DNA of 64,000 nucleotides from positions 124,001 to 188,000 of the forward strand of contig NZ_JAHMHW010000007.1 of the NCBI RefSeq assembly GCF_020169515.1, given 5' to 3'. Both the position numbers and the translations under genes were made by a program. The notes under the pieces are model-generated. The model was given only the letters and a program-made list of their open reading frames with translations, made no database searches and was not told the origin of the DNA. This stretch comes from Paenibacillus vietnamensis. Lineage in GTDB: Bacteria > Bacillota > Bacilli > Paenibacillales > Paenibacillaceae. Shown piece by piece: positions 36,378 to 45,069 of the stretch (positions are counted from its first letter, which is position 1; each line of letters opens with the position of its first letter).

Positions 36378-37094
36378 ATGCGGGTGCCGGGAGAACTTAT
36401 TTTGACGGTGGATGACGAGATCAGAATCGGCGAGCTCATCGGGATGTATCTAGGCAAGGACGGCTTTCGCCATGTGACCGCGACCAGCGGCAGGCAGGCG
36501 ATCGAGCTGACCGAGAACGAGCAGCCGTCACTGATTGTGCTGGATGTGCTGCTGCCCGACATGGAAGGGTACGAGCTGTGCGCAAGGCTGCGGCAAAAGA
36601 CGGATGTGCCGATCGTCTTCCTCACCTGCAAGGATACCGAAATCGATAAAGTCGTAGGACTCAGCGTCGGGGCCGACGACTATGTAAGCAAGCCGTTCAG
36701 CCCGGTCGAGCTCGTTGCCCGTATCAAGGCGCAGCTTCGCCGCAGCCGGATCGCCGGGAACAAGCAGGCGGAGGAGCAGCCATCTTCGGTCCTCTCGTCC
36801 AGACATTTGCGCCTGCGGATCGATGCCCATGAAGCCTACGCGGATGGCAAGCGGATCGAGCTGTCGGCGAAGGAGTTTCAGCTGCTCGCCTATTTGATGC
36901 AGAACGCCCGCCAGGTAATGACGGCTGAACGTCTGCTCAGCCACATTTGGGGTTATGACAGCAGCCTCGACACGAAGACGCTTCAAGTACATATCGGGAA
37001 TCTCCGCAAAAAAATCGAACCCAATCCTTCCTCGCCGACGCGGATCGTTACGATCAGGGGAATCGGCTATAAATTCGATGACCCCGTTCAATAG
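36378..37094 (+). CDS. OmpR-family response regulator
   Basis: The 238-residue protein has a receiver domain (LTVDDE at the start, phospho-acceptor in LIVLDVLLPD, Lys in VSKPFSP) and a C-terminal winged helix (LSAKEFQLLAYLM to IRGIGYKFD). It overlaps the kinase gene by 17 bases. A GTG at 36384 is a rival start, since GAGG then lies 9 bases upstream instead of 3. Confidence 0.93.
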   Translation: MRVPGELILTVDDEIRIGELIGMYLGKDGFRHVTATSGRQAIELTENEQPSLIVLDVLLPDMEGYELCARLRQKTDVPIVFLTCKDTEIDKVVGLSVGADDYVSKPFSPVELVARIKAQLRRSRIAGNKQAEEQPSSVLSSRHLRLRIDAHEAYADGKRIELSAKEFQLLAYLMQNARQVMTAERLLSHIWGYDSSLDTKTLQVHIGNLRKKIEPNPSSPTRIVTIRGIGYKFDDPVQ

Positions 37095-39453
37095 GCTGAA
37101 AGCGCTCGTCCGGCCGCGAACCTTCGCCATTCAAATGCTTGCCGCCATGCTGGCCGTCTCCTTGATCCCGCTTCTTTTGCTGTCCGCGGTCGCGGGTCAG
37201 ACGGTGAACACGCAGCTGGAGCATTTTAACGAGCTTAACACCGCCTTCACCGAAAAAAATTTCATCAGCATGTACGAAGCCAACCTGCAGGAGCAAGTTC
37301 GTGCCATCGATACCGAGCTGCGCCTCGTCGAAGATGCCGTTCTGCTTGCCAAAGCGATGGCCGAATCAATTTTTGCCCGAGAGGAGTCCCGGGACGCCGT
37401 CCCTCTAACCTTCGTCTACGACGCGAAGATGCAGCGCTTTACGGAGAAGAACGGCGACGGCAAAGGTGTCATCTCCATCCGCACAACCAATCGAACGAAG
37501 ACGCCTACGGCCGAGCAAGCCTACGATTTGGCGCTCAGCAAGGAGCTGTTCCCGCTGTTCCAATCCGAAGCGGCGCGGAAGCCGAATGTTGTCTCGATCT
37601 ACTACATCCACCCAAAGTCCGGCTCTTTTTACTATCCGGAGTATACAGGCCCCGGAGCGCAGGAGACGCCAAAGCCGATTCTGCCGCTTACCTCTTACAG
37701 CTTTTATACCGATGCGCTGAGCGTCAGGCCGAAGCATAACCGGGTGGCATGGACGAAGCCGTATCTGGACATTACGCCGCGCGGCTGGATGTTCACGGCT
37801 ACCGCCCCCGTCTATGACGAACGCCGAGTGCTGCGCGGGGTTGTGGCCGCCGACGTTACCATCGACCGGTTCGTGAACAATGTGCTCGATACCCGGTTCG
37901 GGGATGAGAACGGCTTCGCCCTGCTGCTGGACCGGGACCGGGAAGTGATTGCAGCCCAGCAGCACGGGGACAAGCAGCTTTCACAGCTGGACCTGGCCGA
38001 GCTGTTCAGTGACGACACCTTGAACAGCTACAGGAGAATGAAGCTGGGCGCTGAACAAAAGGTCGTCTTCAGCCGATCCATCCCGACGACCGACTGGATT
38101 CTCGGCTATATAATCCCCGAGGGCAAGCTGCTGGAGCCGATCCACTCGGCAAGCGAGGCGCTTTCGGAGCAAACGAAGAAAAAGCTTGTTCTGCAGCTGT
38201 CTATGCTCGGATTGCTTTCGGTCTGTTTAAGCATTTTGCTGGCTTTTTATTTGCGTTCGAAGGTTTCCCGGCCGGTCAAAATGCTGGCAGTCGCCTTCGC
38301 GGAAATGGGCGAAGGCCAATTCGCCGCCGCTCCGCTGCATGATACGCGAACGCTTGAATTCAACCGGCTGCTGCATGCGTTCAACCGGATGTCGCTCCGA
38401 ATCCGCGAGCTGATGGAGGAGCAGAGCGGGCTGAATCAGCGGCTGGAGCAGAAGGTGGAGCTCCGGACGGAGGAGCTTCGCGACATGAACAACGAGCTGG
38501 AGCGGCGGGTCGAGGAACTGCTTCGTCTGGAGCGCTGGCGCAAGGAGCTGTTCATGAACATCTCCCACGACCTGAAAACACCGATCACACTTATTCGCGG
38601 ATATATCGAGGCGATCAACGACGGCACGATTCCCGCGGCGGAGACCGGCCGGTATTTGCGAAGGATCTATGAGGATATCCAAACGATCAATCAGTTCGTC
38701 CGTAACCTGAGTGAGCTGAGCCTGCTGGAAACGAGGCAGCTGGGAGCGGCGTTCAGTCTTATCGACGCCGATGCCTTCTTTGCCGAATCGGCCCGGAAAT
38801 GGGACGCCTTCATGAAGCTGGAGCGCAGGCCGTTCAAGGCCGGTCGGCGCGAAGGTGATGGCGAAGGCATAAGCAGAAGAAAGGGCGTTGTTGAGAGGGC
38901 GCTTTTCGGTGGCGAGACTACGGCGGATGACGGGGATTTTGGCTTCAGCGGAACCTTATCCAATGGCGTGGCGCTGTACGATGGTGAGACAGCGGTCCGG
39001 CCTGCCGGCAGCAGCTCCATCGGGCTGTCACACGGCTTAGGCCGCTCAGCTGCCCCAGCTCGCCGCCTGATTTATGGCGATGCCCATCTCATCGGCCGCG
39101 TGATCGATAATCTGATCGATAACGCGCTTAAATATTCGGATCAGGGCAGCCCAATCACCTTCGAATACGAGCTGACGAACGGGGCTGTCGCCTTTCACGT
39201 AATCGACTTCGGCAGCGGCATTCCGGAGGAGGACCTGCCTTACGTGTTCCATTCGTTTTACCGCATCGATAAATCCCGCAACAGCGGCATCCCCGGCAGC
39301 GGCCTCGGCCTGTCCATCGCCAAGGAAATTGCCGACATGCACGGCGGCAGCTTGTCCGTCAGGCGCGGGAAGCGCTTGGCAGACGGGCAGGGACCGGGCT
39401 GCATGTTCACCCTGACGCTTCCGCTCGTTTCCTCCGAACGAGATGACCATTAG
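37078..39453 (+). CDS. Sensor histidine kinase with extracellular Cache-type domain
   Basis: The 791-residue protein has membrane segments near 18-38 and 370-390 around a large extracellular dCache-like domain. HAMP (about 390-440), coiled coil, HisKA with NISHDLKTPI (His about 497) and HATPase_c (NLIDNALKYS about 680, GSGIPEEDLPYVF, GSGLGLSI) follow. Between HisKA and HATPase_c lies an extra stretch of about 75 residues (about 581-656), rich in Gly, Arg and Asp and of low complexity. The ATG at 37078 overlaps the regulator gene. The targets and ligand are unknown. Confidence 0.92.
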   Translation: MTPFNRLKALVRPRTFAIQMLAAMLAVSLIPLLLLSAVAGQTVNTQLEHFNELNTAFTEKNFISMYEANLQEQVRAIDTELRLVEDAVLLAKAMAESIFAREESRDAVPLTFVYDAKMQRFTEKNGDGKGVISIRTTNRTKTPTAEQAYDLALSKELFPLFQSEAARKPNVVSIYYIHPKSGSFYYPEYTGPGAQETPKPILPLTSYSFYTDALSVRPKHNRVAWTKPYLDITPRGWMFTATAPVYDERRVLRGVVAADVTIDRFVNNVLDTRFGDENGFALLLDRDREVIAAQQHGDKQLSQLDLAELFSDDTLNSYRRMKLGAEQKVVFSRSIPTTDWILGYIIPEGKLLEPIHSASEALSEQTKKKLVLQLSMLGLLSVCLSILLAFYLRSKVSRPVKMLAVAFAEMGEGQFAAAPLHDTRTLEFNRLLHAFNRMSLRIRELMEEQSGLNQRLEQKVELRTEELRDMNNELERRVEELLRLERWRKELFMNISHDLKTPITLIRGYIEAINDGTIPAAETGRYLRRIYEDIQTINQFVRNLSELSLLETRQLGAAFSLIDADAFFAESARKWDAFMKLERRPFKAGRREGDGEGISRRKGVVERALFGGETTADDGDFGFSGTLSNGVALYDGETAVRPAGSSSIGLSHGLGRSAAPARRLIYGDAHLIGRVIDNLIDNALKYSDQGSPITFEYELTNGAVAFHVIDFGSGIPEEDLPYVFHSFYRIDKSRNSGIPGSGLGLSIAKEIADMHGGSLSVRRGKRLADGQGPGCMFTLTLPLVSSERDDH

Positions 39454-39523
39454 AATGCAGAATTCGTACAATATGCGGTCTGAGCGTCTTTTTTGTCCAT
39501 TAGAAAACAAACGACGTCCAAGC

Positions 39524-39563
39524 AAAAAGCCCAGCCATCCCCGGTATGGGGACAACTGGGCTT
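39524..39563 (-). terminator. Terminator of the copper amine oxidase gene
   Basis: AAGCCCAG and CTGGGCTT arms enclose an inner CCCC/GGGG stem; T5 follows on the minus strand, just past the stop at 39572. It may also serve the convergent kinase gene. Confidence 0.85.
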
Positions 39564-39571
39564 ACTCAAAT

Positions 39572-41587
39572 CTATTCGCTTGCAGCAACCTCGGGCAAAT
39601 CAAGAGTCGGCGTTTCGTTGAAGAAGTTGAACGGCTTGATCATCGCGGTGACCCATTCCGTCGGCATGATCGGGAACTCCTCCGCACGCATGACGTGCGT
39701 CGTCCCCGTCGTCAGCCAAACAACCGTGTCCTTGTTCTTGATGTTCCGGTTCTGCTGCGTCCACAGTCCAAGACCGGTGTCGGTGTTGTGCGTCGTGTAC
39801 TTTCCTTCCGAATAAAGCTCATCCTTCTTGTATGGCGTAACCCAAATATGATTATTAATGAATTCCGCTCGTTTCAGTACATAGTCCGTTTTCGTAAACA
39901 GCGGCTCCTCCATGAACGGATGAGTGCCTCCCGCGTAAGGCATGACTTGGTAGCCGGTCGCGTAGCCGAGCTTGTTCTCTTTCGACGTATTAGTGACGAG
40001 CACGATTTTGTCCGGGTCGAACTTCTGAATGGCATCCTGCTCCGTTTTGTACGTTTTTTCTACGGTAATCATTTCGCTGCGGGCGAACTCCGGATCGGCC
40101 ACCGTGACCGCTTTAGGCAAAATCTCGCCCACCGAGTTCGAAAGACCGTCAACGTCCATATCCAGCCTGTAGCTAAAAATATGCTGGTGAGTCGGAGCGA
40201 CGATATTCGTATCTACCAGCTTGCCGTTGCGCGTGTCCTTGCCCGCTGTCAGGTCGTCCATCGTTTTGGTTTTCACCGCTTTGACCTGAGCGAGGCCTGT
40301 TGCGCCGGCCATCAGCTTGATGGAGCCGTTTTGCAGGAAGACCCAATCCAGCACATAATCGTAGTTGCCGATCGTGGCGATTGTGCGGAGCACGAGCTCG
40401 CGGCGCTCTCTCGCATCGCCGTTATGCGACCATTCCGGGTCGGCGTAACGCTCGAACAGCGCAAACGTGTTTTTGATGACCGTCGCTTTGCCTTCCGTAT
40501 TGTTCACTGCGGCGTCGAACAGCGTCGCGTTCGCAGGCACGTCCGAGCCCACGTTCAACGTGCGGGTGGACAAGCCTACGCCGTATTCGCCGGCGTCCAT
40601 AAAAATTTTGTACAGCCATGCCGGATCCGGATCGCCGTAAGGCACCATCATGCCGCCGAGGCCGCCTTCGTACATAATTTTCCGCTTTTCGCCGTTCTCC
40701 GTGTACGAAACCGTCGATACCATCGGACCGACGCGCGGGTCCAGGCGGAAATGGAACTTCCAGTTTTGCCAGTCGACCATTGTGCCCTTCACGGAGAAGC
40801 TGGCGCCTTCCGGCTGCGAGATGATCAGCGGCTTGATTTCGTCGGTCCGCTTCGTCTTGATCACCTTCGAATAATCGTTCAGGTCGGTCGGAACCGGAGG
40901 ATTGCCTGTTTCGTAGATTTTGAGCACTTTTTTCGCATTCAGATCAACGAGAAAGGCCAGTCCGTCCATCGGGTGAGCAAAATGGTTGACCGCTCCCTCC
41001 ACTTTCGGACGTGGAACCGACATCGCCAGTCGGGAGCCCGGCGGCGTCAGCTCGGGGCCGTAATCGCCAAGCGGGCCGTCCGCGAACGTCACCTTGCTCA
41101 AATCGGTAATGCCGTGTCTCGCCAGTGCGGCTACGGCGTCTTTGTCCGCTTCGACGATGGCCTCGGTTTGCCCCCATTCGGTATAAAACGGCCAGCCCTG
41201 CTTGACCTCTTTCCAGTAAGTGATCTTGTCCGTATCCAGGTTAACCGTGCCTTCGTACGGCTTACTCCCTTTAATGAGCGTAAAAGTCGCCTCCCGCGGA
41301 AGCTTTTTCCCTCCCTTATCGTCCCAATCCCACACTTTCTTCTTATCCGGCTCCTGAAGCTTAATCTCGGAAAAATACATATCGGCGCTGCCGTACTGCG
41401 AGCTTCGGATGATTTTTGAGGCTTCTTCGATTTCTTGCGGAGTGAGCGGATTCAGTGGATGGTAGACGATTTTCTCCACTTCCGCGGCGCTCAGGCGGTC
41501 CAGCCCGAAAGCCCCCGGAAAAAGATTAACAGATCCAATAACGACAGATGCGGCAATGACGGTTACAAGCAGCTTTTTCTTCTTCAT
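39572..41587 (-). CDS. Secreted copper amine oxidase
   Basis: The 671-residue protein has a signal peptide (about 1-35). The topaquinone precursor Y409 lies in TIGNYDYVLDW. The catalytic base Asp331 lies in DAGEYGVG, and the copper ligands are H467 and H469 (THQHIFSYRLD) and H631 (GTTHVMRAEEFPIMP). All residues for cofactor formation and amine oxidation are present, so the enzyme should oxidise primary amines to aldehyde, ammonia and hydrogen peroxide outside the cell. It is shorter than the E. coli enzyme because the N-terminal D1 domain is absent. Confidence 0.95.
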   Translation of the reverse strand: MKKKKLLVTVIAASVVIGSVNLFPGAFGLDRLSAAEVEKIVYHPLNPLTPQEIEEASKIIRSSQYGSADMYFSEIKLQEPDKKKVWDWDDKGGKKLPREATFTLIKGSKPYEGTVNLDTDKITYWKEVKQGWPFYTEWGQTEAIVEADKDAVAALARHGITDLSKVTFADGPLGDYGPELTPPGSRLAMSVPRPKVEGAVNHFAHPMDGLAFLVDLNAKKVLKIYETGNPPVPTDLNDYSKVIKTKRTDEIKPLIISQPEGASFSVKGTMVDWQNWKFHFRLDPRVGPMVSTVSYTENGEKRKIMYEGGLGGMMVPYGDPDPAWLYKIFMDAGEYGVGLSTRTLNVGSDVPANATLFDAAVNNTEGKATVIKNTFALFERYADPEWSHNGDARERRELVLRTIATIGNYDYVLDWVFLQNGSIKLMAGATGLAQVKAVKTKTMDDLTAGKDTRNGKLVDTNIVAPTHQHIFSYRLDMDVDGLSNSVGEILPKAVTVADPEFARSEMITVEKTYKTEQDAIQKFDPDKIVLVTNTSKENKLGYATGYQVMPYAGGTHPFMEEPLFTKTDYVLKRAEFINNHIWVTPYKKDELYSEGKYTTHNTDTGLGLWTQQNRNIKNKDTVVWLTTGTTHVMRAEEFPIMPTEWVTAMIKPFNFFNETPTLDLPEVAASE

Positions 41588-41791
41588 CGTTTCCCTCCAT
41601 TATCTATTCTCTGTTCTGCTCTGCTGGCACATCCCGGACACATGACCATCGCATCCCCCGTTTCCGTTTGTTTATGTTAGCTACTCTAACACGCACAGGT
41701 AATAACGAAAGGCGGTTCAGGTAAAGGGAACTTAAGATGTTTCTCCGGTTTGGGTAAAATATAAAGCCGCCGCGGGGATCGAAGCTGAGCC

Positions 41792-41841
41792 TTAGACTTA
41801 GACGTTTCACGAAGTCTGCGGGCAGACCAGGCTAAGTCTAA
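41792..41841. promoter_or_regulatory. Nested inverted repeat upstream of the amine oxidase gene
   Basis: TTAGACTTAG (41792-41801) and CTAAGTCTAA (41832-41841) are perfect inverted copies; inside lies GTCTGC-GG-GCAGAC. About 200 bases upstream of the oxidase start, it could be a leader RNA structure or an operator. The rest of 41588-41880 shows no gene. Confidence 0.45.
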
Positions 41842-41878
41842 TCCTATTCCCGCGCCTCCTTGTCGCGCCATTCCGCCC

Positions 41879-41917
41879 AAAAAAAGCCCGCCGGCCTTTT
41901 GAAGGCCAGCAGGCTTT
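41879..41917 (-). terminator. Terminator of the His-rich protein gene
   Basis: AAGCC, GGCCTT-TTG-AAGGCC and GGCTT form a long stem with small bulges, followed by a T-run on the minus strand, 20 bases past the stop at 41938. Confidence 0.85.
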
Positions 41918-41937
41918 GTGAATTGGCGGAGCGGATG

Positions 41938-42816
41938 CTAGACATTGATGACAAACGGGACGACGAACGTTTTGCCTCTCCGCTGAAACTGTCCCCACAG
42001 CTTGTACTTGCCGCTCCCCGGAAAGCTCACCCCGAACGCGGCCTGCGGTCCCGATGATGCCCAGTTAAGCGGATGGATATGGAGGAAGTGCTCCGTCGAC
42101 TCATGAATCGCAACCGCATGGCCTACCGCTCCGAGGTACAGCTCCAGATCCTTGATCGGCTCGCCCGTCTCCTCGTCGGTAAACGTATACGTCATGCTCG
42201 TTGCCGACTGCGGCGCCGGTGCATCTTCAAATTCCAGTGTCACCTTCATTCCTTCCACGCTGGCAGTCAGCGTCTCGCTAGGCTGAAGCGGTTCCGGCTC
42301 GGGCGGTTGCCCAAGGACCGTCATCTGGTCCGATCGGGTCAGCTCGTTCATCCCTGCCGGCTGAAAATCCGCGTAGATCTTGTAATCGCCGCTTGTCGGG
42401 AACACAACCGGGAGCTCGAACGCGCCTTCCCCATTGTATTCCGGATGAACGTGCTGAAAATGCTGCAAATCCGAGCTCACAATGATCAGGTGCATCAGTT
42501 TCTCATTGGTAACAGCAAATTCATTGACCGGCCGGCCCTCTCCATTCGAGATCTTTATTGCCAATAACGCTGGCGAACCCGCTTGCGGCTTTCCTTCCGG
42601 CCACGAAGGCGTCAGTCTTATCGTTTTCTCCGCCTCCGTCTCGCTTCCCGGCCCCGCATGGCGGTGAGCCAGCGACAAAGCATACGGATCGAGAAACGGA
42701 TCCGACAAATCCTCCGAAGCAGCCGGCCTTCCTCCCCCCTGCAGTAGAAAAACCGCCGCCAACGCCAGCATAAACCCCGACAGCAGCAGCGTCCATTTGT
42801 ATTTTATCATTGTCAT
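41938..42816 (-). CDS. Secreted His-rich protein, possible copper/metal binding
   Basis: The 292-residue protein has one N-terminal membrane or signal segment (about 5-28). Two repeats follow with His clusters of the form HLIIVSSDLQHFQHVHPEY (about 110-130) and GHAVAIHESTEHFLHIHP (about 235-252), each in a beta-sandwich-like setting. The paired HxHP motifs suggest metal binding outside the cell. The link with copper amine oxidase next door is suggestive only. ATG at 42816 was chosen for GAGGGGG about 8 bases upstream. The exact family was not recognised. Confidence 0.75.
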   Translation of the reverse strand: MTMIKYKWTLLLSGFMLALAAVFLLQGGGRPAASEDLSDPFLDPYALSLAHRHAGPGSETEAEKTIRLTPSWPEGKPQAGSPALLAIKISNGEGRPVNEFAVTNEKLMHLIIVSSDLQHFQHVHPEYNGEGAFELPVVFPTSGDYKIYADFQPAGMNELTRSDQMTVLGQPPEPEPLQPSETLTASVEGMKVTLEFEDAPAPQSATSMTYTFTDEETGEPIKDLELYLGAVGHAVAIHESTEHFLHIHPLNWASSGPQAAFGVSFPGSGKYKLWGQFQRRGKTFVVPFVINV

Positions 42817-43062
42817 GACTTCATCCCCCTCGCCCCGCACTGGTGCACCATCCTCTCACCCTCGGGATGTTATGAAGCTATTGTATAGATCGGGGGTAAA
42901 CCTGGCGGAGAGACAAGGTAAAGTGAAAGTAAAGTTTATTTAAAATCTATGCTTACATACTCCGCATCCTTCTGCCCGCTCCATCGCCCCCACCACTTCT
43001 TCTATGTAAAAAAACCTCACGACGGCTATCAAGAGCAGGCAGGGCATATCCTTTTTTCTTCT

Positions 43063-43692
43063 TTGCTTCAATCTCCCTACGGCTCAGGAACTTCACGCTA
43101 CAGCTCGGGGCCTTTTCGCCTCCTAATCTTCACCGGATCCCTGGGGCATACCGTGTTTATCTACTTTGATTCACTCTCCCCTCGGCTCAAGAACTTCACG
43201 CTCTAGCCCGGAGCATTTTTTTGACTCCTAATCTTGCCCGGCTCCACAGGTGTATACCCTGTTATCCATCTTTGCTTCAATCTCCCAACGGCTCAGGAAC
43301 TCAGTCACTCTCCACAAAAAGTAAGCACTACACAATCTTCCTCCAGTCCCGATCCACAAACTAGTACGCTACCTGAGCTGATGGGAGAGTAGGCAAAAGA
43401 AGAAAAGAAGCATGCACTGTCCCCCGCTCCTCCGACATCTCAACCTCTACTCCAAGTGACTCGTTCTGAGCCGATGGGAGAGTGAGCAAAAGAAGAAAAG
43501 AAGCATGCACTATCCCCACTCTCCTGCCGACGACTCAACCTTTCTCACGCGACTCATCCTGAGCCGATAGGAGAGTGGGCAAAAGAAAAAAGAAGCATGC
43601 ACTATCCCCATGCTCCTCCGACATCTCAACCTCTACTCCAAGTGACTCATCCTGAGCCGATGGGAGAGTGAGCAAAAGAAAAATATAAACAG
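43063..43692. repeat. Two opposed arrays of a ~93-105-bp repeat
   Basis: On the right, four copies start at 43378, 43470, 43563 and 43656 (last one partial), 92-93 bases apart, with core GCCGATGGGAGAGTGAGCAA then AAGAAGAAAA. On the left, three copies of the same core in reverse start at 43063, 43166 and 43272, about 103-106 bases apart. The turning point is near 43340. Apart from this, 42817-43842 shows no gene; short frames there are by-products of the repeats. Confidence 0.88.
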
Positions 43693-43700
43693 TAAGGTTA

Positions 43701-43813
43701 CGGAGCCAGGGACGAGGGCAGGGCAGGCCGGAGTTCATCCACTCAAAGTGCAATTTGCACGTTAATACGAGTGGATAGGGTCAGTAGACGCTTGCGTTTT
43801 GTACCCGGCTCCG
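43701..43813. repeat. Nested inverted repeats downstream of pucG
   Basis: CGGAGCC (43701-43707) pairs with GGCTCCG (43807-43813). Inside, ATCCACTC (43737-43744) pairs with GAGTGGAT (43769-43776), and inside that GTGCAA-T-TTGCAC. It lies 30 bases past the pucG stop. No T-run follows, so it is not a simple terminator. Confidence 0.6.
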
Positions 43814-43842
43814 CAGACGCTAATTAAACAGATTCAGGCCTT

Positions 43843-45069
43843 TTACTTATACACATCCATCGCCGCCTGGACGGCTAGGCCCGCCTCCAGCTGGTGGCCG
43901 TGGCGGATGAGGGAAGCTTCGAGAGCGCCTAAAGCAAGGAGCACGTTTCGTCTGCTGCAGCTGTAACCCATCGTGCCGATGCGCCAGATTTTGCCCTTCA
44001 GAGGACCGAAGGAGCTGGCGATCTCGATGCCGAACTGCTCGAGCAGCATCGCTCTTACCGATTCGCCGTCTATGCCGGGCGGTATTTCGATGCAGGTAAC
44101 GACGGGCATTTTGCAGGACGGGTCGCCGTACAGGCTGAGACCCATCGCTTCGAGACCGGCAACCAATGCTATTTCGTGCAAGCGATGCCGGGCAAAACGC
44201 GCCTCCAGCCCTTCTTCGAGCACGAGCCGAAGCCCCTCGCGGAGCGCGTACAGCATCGAGGTCGCTTCCGTGTGATGATTAAGGCGGGCCGGGCTCCAAT
44301 AATCCTGCAGCTGGCTCAAATCGAGGTAGTTGCTCTGAATGGGATGCAGCGGCGGGTTCACCCCTCCCACGCCCGGGGGAAGCAAACCCTGCTCGATTTT
44401 TTTGCGCCTCAGCAGCTTGGCTTCCGCCCGCTTATTATACGTAACAGGCGCCATTCCCGCCGGCACGGACAAGCATTTTTGCGTACCGCCGATCACGGCG
44501 TCGAGCAGCAGGCGATCCGTCGCCACCTCAATGCCGCCGATGGTCGCGACTGCATCTACAACAAGCAGCGCATCGATCTCGCGGCACACTTGTCCTACGC
44601 CTTCAAGCGGCTGTATCCGCCCTGTGGACGTCTCCCCGTGCACGACGGCGACCAGCTTCGGCCGATGCTGACGGATCGCGGACTCGAGCTCCGCCAAGTC
44701 AAAGACATAGCCCCATTCCTTCTCGAGCGTTACGACCTCCGCGCCGCAGCGCTTTGCAATTTCGGTCAGCAAATGGCCGAAGCGCCCGTAGATCGGGACG
44801 AGCACTTTATCCCCCGGCTCGATCAAACCGACGAGCACCGCCTCGATGCCGGAGCGGGACGTTCCGTCCACCGGATAAGCCCATTCATTATCGGTCATGA
44901 ACAGCTTCCGGAGCATTCCCATCGTTTCGTTCATCAGCGCCGTAAATTCAGGGTCGAACTGCCCCAGTATAGGAAAGGACATTGCCCGCAGCACTCGCGG
45001 ATCCACCTCGACCGGTCCCGGCGTCATAATGGTGCGCGGGGACGGCGACAAATCCCTGTAAGCCTTCAT
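43843..45069 (-). CDS. pucG: (S)-Ureidoglycine-glyoxylate aminotransferase
   Basis: The 408-residue PLP enzyme is of the alanine-glyoxylate aminotransferase class. MTPGPVEVDPRVLRAM is near the N-terminus, the PLP-Lys lies in GGTQKCLSVPAGMAP, and VVDAVATIGG holds the ring-contact Asp. In B. subtilis PucG transfers the amino group of ureidoglycine to glyoxylate, the last step specific to this pathway. ATG at 45069 overlaps the pucF stop (ATGA); an upstream frame extends into pucF and is not used. Confidence 0.92.
   Translation of the reverse strand: MKAYRDLSPSPRTIMTPGPVEVDPRVLRAMSFPILGQFDPEFTALMNETMGMLRKLFMTDNEWAYPVDGTSRSGIEAVLVGLIEPGDKVLVPIYGRFGHLLTEIAKRCGAEVVTLEKEWGYVFDLAELESAIRQHRPKLVAVVHGETSTGRIQPLEGVGQVCREIDALLVVDAVATIGGIEVATDRLLLDAVIGGTQKCLSVPAGMAPVTYNKRAEAKLLRRKKIEQGLLPPGVGGVNPPLHPIQSNYLDLSQLQDYWSPARLNHHTEATSMLYALREGLRLVLEEGLEARFARHRLHEIALVAGLEAMGLSLYGDPSCKMPVVTCIEIPPGIDGESVRAMLLEQFGIEIASSFGPLKGKIWRIGTMGYSCSRRNVLLALGALEASLIRHGHQLEAGLAVQAAMDVYK

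Noticed and set aside
39443..41419. A 658-codon plus-strand frame opposite the copper amine oxidase gene
   Set aside because: The minus-strand frame carries all catalytic motifs of the oxidase; the plus frame shows no domain and only Arg/Val-rich filler.
43535..43753. 72-codon minus-strand frame in the repeat arrays
   Set aside because: It follows the tandem repeat units, has no ribosome binding site and no protein-like composition.
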